Shown one piece after another: positions 55,933 through 64,000 of a DNA stretch of 64,000 nt. How positions within the stretch are numbered: position 1 is the stretch's first letter; each line of letters opens with the position of its first letter. The DNA lies in NCBI GenBank assembly GCA_026075535.2, contig AP026542.1:5146001-5210000 (forward strand), written 5' to 3'. Source of the stretch: Tricholoma matsutake (taxonomy: Eukaryota > Basidiomycota > Agaricomycetes > Agaricales > Tricholomataceae). The notes under the pieces are model-generated. The model was not told the DNA's origin and made no database searches. It saw nothing but the letters and a program-made list of their open reading frames with translations. A program made the position numbers and the translations under genes.

Positions 55933-56930
55933 TGGCTGTTCTTTCCTAGAGGGCAGTCCAGTGAATAGTGGTTGACATAGGACTGCCTGCAATGGAAACA
56001 TCCATGGTGAGCTTTTAATAAATCATGTTCAATTGGTGTCAGCTTAGCGATAAAGGTAGATGTGTTTGTGGAGGTTGGGTCCATGGTGGTGACCATGTTG
56101 TTGCTCCTGTTGTTGCTATTGTTCATGGATGCAGAATGTTGAGTGCTGGATTTGGGGGCCACTGTAACTTTCATTGCTTTGACCCATTCATTTTGTTTGT
56201 TGTTCAGTTCGACATCGAGGAGGTGCACCCATTTGATCCAGGAATCAAAATCCACAATCTTATCCAAGTCTCCATGTGTATTATTTGCATCATACAAAAT
56301 TTTGAGTGCAGGACAGAGGTGGGGAACAAAATGAGACCAAAGCTTGGCTTCTTCAATGTGATATGGCAATCCGACTATGCCAAGCTCAGCATTGGCCTCT
56401 CGAGTTGCTTCTGCCCACAGCAAGAAATTGAGTGATGCTTGCATGGCAATCTGAGTTGCGACCAAGTCATCTTGCCAATTGTGTGGTAAGAGCTTCTTTT
56501 TGAATTTGAGGATGAAGTTGGGAAATGTCAAGGTGAGGAGTTGATTATGGTGAATGTTCACCCACAACTGGACTGTGGATGACTCAAAGTTGTAAATGAT
56601 AGCTGCAACATGATCACCCACTTCGACCTTTTTATGTTGGAAGAAGCATCGGCAGGTGTTTTCAAAAATGTGGATGGTGGCAATGATAATACACCCTGCA
56701 GTCAAGACCAGCATGTGGCCACCTTTGCCACCCTCAATGGTAGTGGGTGCATACTGAATGTTGTCCATTTTAACTGGGATGTATGCATTGTGTTCTTCTG
56801 AATCTGATGAGTCAGTAGTCAAGACTGGGCTGGGAGTACAGCTGTGACATGGGGATGGAGGAGCTTCAGAGAGGGTGCTGGAGGGTGCAGGGGTTGACTG
56901 GTCTGGGCTAGTGTGTGCATGACCATGCAT
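55933..56930 (-). pseudogene. Gypsy-type gag, cut by element B
   Basis: The open frame starts at MHGHAHTSPDQS (ATG 56,930) and has no internal stop. A Ser/Pro-rich N terminus is followed by a capsid-like region (WVNIHHNQLLTLTFPNFIL; LPYHIEEAKLWSHFVPH) and a terminal zinc motif, HHGCFHCRQSYVNHYSLDCP. The motif resembles the one in element C (KHQGCTKC...HHASNCPYD), so the two share a lineage. The frame stops at the insertion point of element B (CTAGG), and the downstream pol is not found beyond B. It is an unusually well-kept gag for this window. Confidence 0.65.
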
Positions 56931-56936
56931 TATCAA

Positions 56937-57479
56937 GGCAGTATGGGTAGACAGTATGTGAGACAGGGTGATTTCTGATGTACAAGATGTGGGGACAGTC
57001 TGGTTATGAGGTGATGCTGGGAGTATGAAGGAGAGAGGGAAAAGGTTGGTTTGTGTCGCTACATGTTTTTGGTAGGGTTTTTATAGTGTGGTGACTATAT
57101 GCAGTGACACAACTTCAAAGAGGTGGTATTGTGATAGACATGTGAGGTTTGTGGAGACATGGGGGTTTTGGAGTGGGGTGGTAGCTTGGCGAGGTTGCAG
57201 GAAGCAGGTGATGTCTTTGTTTGGAAGTAATCTTCTATCCCTGGTGTTGCGTGAAGGTGTGAAACTGTGTGAGAATCACGCCCATCACAAAAAAAGTTCA
57301 AGGGAGTGTGATCTCCCGACACTCAGAGCATGAGCAAGTTGTGAGGAACATGGTATCTATTTAAGAAGGAATAATCTAATACTAGTGATTGTGTTACATA
57401 TGAACATACACATGATCAATTTGATCATGTGATCAAGTTGTGAGTCCATGTTATATGAATAATATTGTAGTTGTGATTG
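56937..57479. other. 5' flank of the minus-strand gag
   Basis: A possible leader or LTR of the gag element (GGGTTTTTATAGTGTGGTGA near 57,076 may serve as a start region) is followed by AT-rich sequence with repeats of TTGATCATGTGATCAAGTTG (57,420-57,440). No second LTR copy is in the window, so the border is unknown. Confidence 0.3.
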
Positions 57480-58450
57480 TTGTAAGAGGAACCAGAAACA
57501 GTATCCTATTCATCCATTCAGCTATGCCATTTTGTGAAGATGAGTATTGTGCAGTCAGTCAAATTTTATACTGTGTTCATTACACCATTTTTCCAACTTC
57601 TCATTTATAAATTCTTTTCCACAATCAATTTGAATTCCTTTTGGTTTTTTGCCTTGAGTTATCAGATGGGCAAAATAATTTATGACTCCTTGTGTTGTGT
57701 CTGATTTCTCTTTCAAGCATTGGACAGTTACATATTTGGCATCGTCCACAAATAGCAAGTAGTATTGATGGCCATTAATAGATTTGATTGCATATTTCCC
57801 CATAAGTCAATGTGTATCAATTCCCCAAGTTTAGTGTTCCTTGTGGATGATTTGGGAAAGGGATCTGTATGCTGCTTTGCCTCAGTACATGTGATACAGT
57901 CTGGCTATTTTTGAGGTCCAGTATACCCAATATGGCTGGAACATCAATGCCAAGTTTCCCAATTTAGTGGTGCATTATTGCCAACAAATGTTTGATGGAT
58001 AGGTGACCTGCCAACATTTGGAAAGGTAAGATGGGTTTGTTGAATAGTCATCTTCATCCTGTATAAATGGTTGTCAATTTTATTGCCATGTGCTATTGGC
58101 TTTCCATCTGCAGTGATGAGAGTAATTTGTCCTTTTCCACCCATATAATGTCCTCCTGCCGTGTCCCATCGCCCCAATGAAATCAAATTATTTTGCATTC
58201 TGGGCACATGTAGAACATTTTCCAAATGGGGAATATAATTCTGTATGCTGAAACTAGTTCAACAGTTCCATGGCCTGAAATACTCACCTCTTTACCTCCT
58301 ACATGGTACACCTGTTATGAAAATATTTCCCAAGGGTGCATAATTGATAAAGGCTTCTCACTGATGTGTTACATGTGAGGTTGTTGTTGAATCTGCTAAC
58401 CAATCATAAAAGATTAATCACTCATCATTGCCATCAGTGTTAGAGGTATC
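57480..58450 (-). pseudogene. Copia retrotransposon fragment (protease to integrase)
   Basis: Read on the minus strand: a decayed protease end (YHVGGKEVSISGHGTVELV), FYMCPECK, then VLHVPRMQNNLISLGRWD, GGKGQITLI and the GAG-pre-integrase part (LNWETWH...HIGYTG; ITCTEAKQHTDPFPKSS). The integrase core follows (IKSINGHQYYLLFVDDAKYV; GIQIDCGKEFINEKLEKWC; SQNGIAEWMNR). Order and spacing are those of Ty1/copia pol. Reverse transcriptase and LTRs are absent; the fragment stops near 57,490. Frame changes occur at about 57,810 and 58,230. Confidence 0.85.
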
Positions 58451-58902
58451 ATAAAGTTAAGGAGTTCTTCTTCTATCAGGAATGCAATGTGTTCTTCCAC
58501 TACATTGGACTTGTCTGCAGCTTTCCTTTTATCCTTCTCTTTACCCTTCTTCTTTCTCCAACAATTTGTAATCTTGTAGAGTGTAAGGATGACACATATT
58601 TATTGTTGTTTGTCATGAGTCTCGGACAGATCCTCAACTCCCATCCTTATGGACTACTCATGATCTCAATCTCAATCTCAATATCCATTGAATATGCCCT
58701 ATGCTCGTTCCCCTATGTCGATATTCCTTTTGACTTCATTTTCTCAACATTCAATCAGCTCAACATGCTTCGATTAGCCCCGATGGCTTTCATTTTTAGT
58801 TTTGACACTCCATTTTGCATCGCTTGATTTCCATTTCACTCAATTTACCTTCGCAGTTTGATCGACTGACCAGGACAGTCAGTATTTTAGTCAGGGGGAG
58901 GA
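58451..58902. other. Segment before the element C LTR
   Basis: There is no recognised domain. An (ATCTCA)n microsatellite lies at 58,660-58,690. The last bases (AGGGGGAGGA, 58,893-58,902) form a polypurine tract against the putative LTR start, so this may be the 3' end of another retroelement. Confidence 0.35.
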
Positions 58903-60140
58903 TGATAGGTCCACCTTGTTGTTCAAGCTTGGAAAACACATCTATGATCATTGTCGAAGCTCTATGAACCCATACGAACCCCTCCAAAGCTCTACAAACC
59001 TCTACAAAGTCATGAAAATGCTTCGAAAATCTTCGCAACACCTCGAAATTCTTTGTATGCCTTCAGCCACCATAATACAATTCCCCCGACCTTCGTACAG
59101 CTCAGGATATACACTTGGAACATTGTTGATGAGTTCCGAACCAGTTTCGAGCAATATTGCAGCGATATCGGCCTTCAAACAAGTCCGATATTTCCTCGAC
59201 TGACTTCAAAAATCATCGAACATCGAAAATCAACATTGGACACTATATCACTATCCGAATGGTCATCACACACATGCCAGACATATCCCCTACCATTGTC
59301 AAACAATATCGCACCGATTTCAGGCCATGAACAAAGTCCAAAGAAACTTCGAAAATCTTCGAAAAACCTCGAACCTCAAAAAAATCTTCGGACATGGTAT
59401 TTCCTATTCAAATGATCTTCGGACACATGCTGGACACATGGGACACTATCTCGAGTATATCAAACACATTTTGACCACATGTGCATGCATACAATCCGCT
59501 CGAAGCAGTTTCTGATGTTTTATGCAATTTATAACAAGGACAGTCTGCTTTTAGCTATTCTTTCTTATTATTTCTTCATCATGTGTTATATTCACCCTTT
59601 CTAGTCTCGCTTTATTGTTCTGATATACTTCTATTGTCTTTTGCCTCAAGTTTTCCACATGTTTGCCTCATGTTCTCTAGCCTTTTCAGGTAGTTTCTTT
59701 ATTTTATATAAAAAGATGTACTAGATACAAAGAAGAACAAGAAAGTCGTTGTCTTCCTCGCAGATTGCAGTGATTTGAGAGTTCAGTTTAGTCTTATTCA
59801 GCCCAAAGTCTGGTGTTTTATGCTAAACTTCTTTGAAAATCTTTGAAAATCTTTGAAAATCCTTGCATTACACTATTTTCACTCTTGTTTCCCTCGATTT
59901 GCCTTTGCTTTGCTTCTACTACTCGTCTAGTCCCCTGATCTTGCATCTGAACATATTTGTGCACTCCGAATTCATCGATCTAGCCTCAAAATTCCTCAAA
60001 ATTCCTCAAAACACATTCTTTTAGCTTCAAATTGCTTTGACAAGCAGTCCTTTTATGACTATTTGACGGTCGGTCTGACAGGTGACATCTAGAGGGCCTT
60101 GCAACCTTCCTCTGACTTGTGTTATACCATCTGAAGCCAT
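58903..60140 (+). repeat. Probable LTR upstream of element C
   Basis: It begins TGATAGGTCC after a polypurine tract and contains a TATA box (TTTTATATAAAAAG, 59,700-59,713). It is rich in direct repeats of TCGAAAATCTTCGAA and ATCTTTGAAA. The 3' border, perhaps GTTATACCA near 60,128, is uncertain because the partner LTR lies outside the window. Confidence 0.45.
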
Positions 60141-60356
60141 TTAGTAGGTTTTGTTTGGGTTTCTGGGTTGAGCATCATCAATGTTCTCAACCGCTGTCAT
60201 GTCCACCGTTAGTCAGTCATGCTGCATTCTACACAAAAATGCGGTCTGATCCCTGCTGTGGATGAGGGAACTGTTGGTTCCACCTCATGACTGCCCTCTC
60301 TTCCATCTCTCACACCAAGTATCGAACCAGTTCATTTACAACCGACTGTACTTGCA

Positions 60357-62040
60357 ATGACCTCCAACGTTGCTCATGACCAAATTGAAGCGCATATAGC
60401 CACCCCCAGAATCACTTCATGCCGAGCCCTGTTGCCATCCGACTCTGACTCTGAAGACACATCATCATCTGAACCTTCATTCTCACCTGCCCCTTCAACT
60501 GCCATTATGTCTGTCAAAACCCCTGCCGAGTGCTTGCATACCAAACCAAAACATATTCCCATCTTAACTGCCAGCAAGATCTCTCCCATGGCCTTACAGC
60601 TGTGGGAGATGGTGTGTGACAACTTCTTTGCTGCCAACAGAAGGCTTGAAACTACCAATTATGTCTGTGCCATCTTGCCTGGATTAAAAGACATGTGAGT
60701 TTGCGACTGGATTGCGACTTGCTGCAACTGGCTCACTATGCTGCCATTTTCCAACTTCATGAAATTACTTCAAAAAGAAGTCCTCCTGGAAGGCTGGGAA
60801 GACAAATACCATACCCAAATATGTACTTCATGGCTAAGATCCTCTGCCTCATTCACAAACTGGCTAAACAATGTCTGTCATATCAACTTTGCTCTGCATG
60901 GGTGCGACCATCATTTTGATGATGACACCTTACAAATTCAACTCGAAAGTCTCCTTGACCCCGACCTCCATATCCATGCTAAGAACTGCAATGTGAAGGA
61001 CCTCATCGAGGCGGCAATCGATGATGAGGGCATCAAAACACTGGAGGCTAGGCTTGCACATTGGAAAAACAAGCTTTGCAAGCTCGCTGACAAATGCTCG
61101 CAGGACACCAAACGTTATTTAGAGGCAACTGAGGACTTGCATCATCCCCATAAATGCCAAGCCCTTGTGCTGAACTCACGTACCTACAACACCGCTGCCA
61201 GCGCCAGTGCCAAATACAACTTCACCCCTTCTTCGAATGCCACAATGACTTGCACTCGAACGCCTGCACTCACACCCAATGAACGTGTACTCCTTAATAA
61301 GCATCAGGGCTGTACCAAATGTCAGTGAGGGTATCAGGACCATCATGCTAGCAACTGCCCCTATGACTTCCCTGACCCCTTGAGCTACAAAGAGCTCACT
61401 GAGAGCCTCATGCTGAGTCACAAACATCTGCCATCTGCCACTGCTAAGCCTGTGGGTGCCATCTGCACCACAACCATCGATGATCTCAGTGCAGACAGTG
61501 CTGACTTGCCCCTTATTGGTGCAGAAATGCTGCTTAGCGTCCTTGGTAATGGGTCTGACTCTGAAGATGAGGTGAGTGCACCGTTCACTGTGCAGCACCT
61601 CTGCTGGCAGTGCTCACTCATTGGGGAGCACACTGATGAACCCATTACAGTGAATGGGATGCTAGACTCTGGAGCACACATCGTGCTGATTGATGCTGGT
61701 CTTGTCAAAGACCTTGGGTTACATCGTTTCCAACTGCATAAGCCTCTACCTATCTCCATTGCCTTGAACAATGCCACCAGCTCAACAAATTACTTGTACA
61801 AATATGTTAAGATCTCTCCCTTTGCACCTGACTCGTCTTGGCTGTCATGTACAATCCATGCCATTGTTACCCTGAACCTCTGTGTCCCCCTTCTGCTTGG
61901 ACTGCTGTTTCTCACATCGAATCACATTGTCGTAGATTTTGCTGCTCGCACTGCTATTGATAGTCAGGTTGATTTTGACCTTTTGAACCCCCCACCTTGT
62001 AAATGTAATAAAAAAAAGATTGACAAAAAAGCCACTTGAC
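60357..62040 (+). pseudogene. Element C gag and protease
   Basis: The ATG at 60,357 begins MTSNVAHDQIEAHI. A Ser/Asp-rich N terminus is followed by the capsid region (KISPMALQLWEMVCDNFFA; LLEGWEDKYHTQICTSW) and the zinc motif KHQGCTKC...DHHASNCP near 61,315-61,360. A retropepsin follows with its catalytic triad intact (VNGMLDSGAHIVLID), then LPISIALNNATSS. Frames change near 60,700. Stops after GLKDM (60,698) and GCTKC-Q (61,326) are TGA. It differs clearly from A and B. Confidence 0.8.
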
Positions 62041-62048
62041 ATGGCATC

Positions 62049-64000
62049 ATGAAAGATAAAAAGGCTATGTTCATTGAACTTATTGGTGTCTGTCAAAACC
62101 ATTTGGCAAATGGAAAGGGGATCCCAGAAACCGTGAAACCCCTGAATGTTGCTGGGATGATTTGGGACCATTTAGAGGTCCTCACTTGCCAAGAATGCAT
62201 CAAAGCCCTCGAGGCCAACATCCTCACTAACTTTAAGGATGTGTTTGAACCATTTCCACACATTGAAAAACTCCCCAGCAACCTCACTGCCCACATTAAA
62301 CTTAAAGATGCAGAGCAGACCATAAAAACTCATACTTATGCTTGCCCACAAAAGTTCTGGGAAGCATGGCAGATCCTCATCTGGGAACATCTTGATGCAG
62401 GCTGCATTCAACCGTCTTCTTCACCTCATGCATCACCTGCTTTTATTATCCCCAAGTCTGACCCCACCGTACTCCCATGCTGGGTTAATGACTATCGACA
62501 ACTCAACAAAAACACCATCACTGACTCTCACCCCCTTCCTCGAATTGATGATATTCTAAATGGCTGTGAAAAAGGCCGGATATGGGCAACAATCAACATA
62601 ACCAACAGTTTTTTCCAAACATGTATGCACCCTGCCGATGTTCCCTTAACCGCAGTGTTAGTGTTTAAGGGTCCAGTCCAGTTCAGTTTTTTGACCCAAA
62701 AACATAAAGACCGCAACCTAAACCAGTCCAGGACCAACCCAGATACTGCTAGAACCGGACTGGACCACCTAGGACTGGTCCTTTCCAGTTAAAAGACCGA
62801 AAAAGACCGGTTAAGACTGGTTCAGACCGATGTTTTGTCGTGAAATTTGTTGTATTAATATAGCCCATATGTATCTTAGCAAATATTACCCAGACCTTAT
62901 AACCACTATATAGATGGATAGACATTGTAATTTTCCATCATTCGGTCTAACTTTTAAGACATTTCATCAAGATTTGACTTGGCTATGATCAATATAAAAA
63001 TACATCTACTGAATGACTCGTGCTGAACACCAAGAAATGTAATGTGACAACCATAAATTATGTGATGCATAGCATGCATTGACAAATGGTGGGAGTATTA
63101 TTATACATGCTAGTCCTATGATCATTAATAGAATCAAGCAAATGATCAACATATGAGTAAGATGAAATGAAAATCAATCTGATACAACAAAATACTCATA
63201 CAAAAATAGATTTGGTTATATCTTGCTCAATTCTCAACCATTTTTTATGAACCAGAGGTCGAATTTGCCGGATTTCATGTGGGAACATGGTCCAATATAT
63301 GTTCCCACGATAAAACCGGTCCTAACCAGTTTAGACCAGTTTTCTTCAGTTTTACAACATTTTTCAAAATGGAAAGACTGCTAACTGAACTGCAAAATAC
63401 CGGTCCATAAATAGACCACTGGTCCGGTCTTTTCCGGTCCAATTCAGTCCAATTTCGGTCTTTTTTTTGGTCCTATGGACTGGACCCTTCAACACTATGC
63501 AGTGTCCACACCATTCGGCCTCTTTGAATGGCTTGTGATGCCTATGGGCTTGAAGAATGCACCTGCGATCCACCAGCAATGAGTAACTGCCACCCTCAGA
63601 CCTTTGATCAGAAAGATCTGTCACATCTACCTAGACGACATCGTCATCTGGTCTAACAACATTGAAGAGCACTGTCGAAACATCGAGACTGTCCTTACAG
63701 CTTTGCAAAATGCACAACTTTACTGCAACCCTTGTAAGACTCAACTGCTTCAAACCAAAATTGATTTTCTTGGACACCATGTCTCTGCTCGTGGTATCGA
63801 AGCTGACACAAAGAAAACTGAGCATATTGTAAACTGGCCTCGACCACAGAGCGCGAAGGATGTCCGCCGGTTCTGTGGCCTCATCCGTTATATTGCACAG
63901 TTCCTGCCACACATTACTGAGCATACTTGCATCTTGATGGAGCTAACAACAAAGGAATGTAACAGAAATTTTCCACCTTGGCTCCCATGTCACCAAGATG
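62049..64000 (+). pseudogene. Element C reverse transcriptase, split by a hAT element, runs off the window
   Basis: Before the insertion: IEKLPSNLTAHIKL, SSSPHASPAFIIPKSD, LPCWVNDYRQLNKNTI and ADVPLTAV. After it (63,506 onward): [19 protein letters not shown], catalytic HIYLDDIVIWSNN, QLLQTKIDFLGHHVSA, and the RNase H border RPQSAKDVRRFCGLIRY. Removing 62,659-63,505 joins ADVPLTAV and TPFGLFEW in frame. A TGA follows PAIHQQ (63,581). RNase H and integrase lie beyond the right edge. Confidence 0.85.
62659..63497. mobile_element. Non-autonomous hAT-type element, family 1 copy 3
   Basis: The tips are TAGTGTTTAAGGGTCCAGTC and, in reverse, TAGTGTTGAAGGGTCCAGTC. The 8-bp duplications are CGCAGTGT (62,651-62,658) and TGCAGTGT (63,498-63,505), differing only at a CpG base. 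The interior is AT-rich and matches the right part of copy 1 in inverse orientation (ATACAACAAAATACTCATAC near 63,181). It has subterminal ACTGG/CCAGT repeats and no hairpin cargo. Confidence 0.93.

Noticed and set aside
1..64000. tRNA, rRNA or snoRNA genes
   Set aside because: I looked for B-box-like GGTTCGAATCC and ribosomal RNA landmarks by eye and saw none. A tRNAscan-SE and Rfam run would be decisive.

Overview
The window looks like nuclear DNA of a filamentous basidiomycete, most likely an Agaricomycete. Host genes are split by many short introns (44-66 nt) with GT(or GC)-AG borders. The gene families are eukaryotic: ribosomal protein S23, DNA topoisomerase I, CDP-diacylglycerol synthase and a complex I subunit. 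The transposons (chromodomain Ty3 elements, DIRS-like elements, Harbinger, hAT) are of types common in mushroom-forming fungi. I cannot name the genus.

Layout. Positions 1-7.1 kb hold transposon debris: a Tc1/mariner-like transposase piece, DIRS-like gag and reverse transcriptase on the minus strand, and a broken bHLH transcription factor gene. Positions 7.1-10.8 kb are one non-autonomous hAT-type element with a perfect 8-bp target duplication. Positions 11.3-19.9 kb are the only gene island: rps23 and a transglutaminase-like protein on the plus strand, CDP-diacylglycerol synthase and TOP1 on the minus strand, then the small complex I subunit NDUFB3 on the plus strand, head to head with TOP1. 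These genes serve translation, probably the septum or cytoskeleton, phospholipid synthesis, DNA topology and respiration. They are housekeeping neighbours, not one pathway.

Positions 20-64 kb are nested transposons. A PIF/Harbinger element (transposase near 28.1-28.6 and 41.2-42.4 kb, plus a convergent Myb/SANT-like gene at 42.8-44.3 kb) was split by a 12.6-kb Ty3/gypsy element (A, 28,563-41,160). Element A then received a hAT element in its 5' LTR and a solo LTR after pol. Element A also carries two uninterrupted unknown ORFs between pol and its 3' LTR. A chromodomain Ty3 element (B, 49,553-55,927) has both LTRs and a 5-bp duplication CTAGG. Element D (45.5-48.6 kb) is a relative of B, split by a hAT element. 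A copia fragment lies at 57.5-58.4 kb, and a third Ty3 lineage (C) starts at 60.4 kb, is interrupted by a hAT element and runs off the window end.

Two themes tie the accessory DNA together. First, almost every nonsense codon inside the dead transposons is TGA, usually where an arginine CGA is expected, and many LTR-pair differences are CG against TG or CA. This points to CpG-directed C-to-T mutation. Second, at least six non-autonomous hAT-type elements of two terminal-repeat families are present. Five have both ends, and four of those also have 8-bp target duplications. Four share internal modules made of hairpins whose stems change on both sides, set beside canonical spliceosomal intron signals. 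These hairpin and intron cargo modules are the most unusual structure I found.
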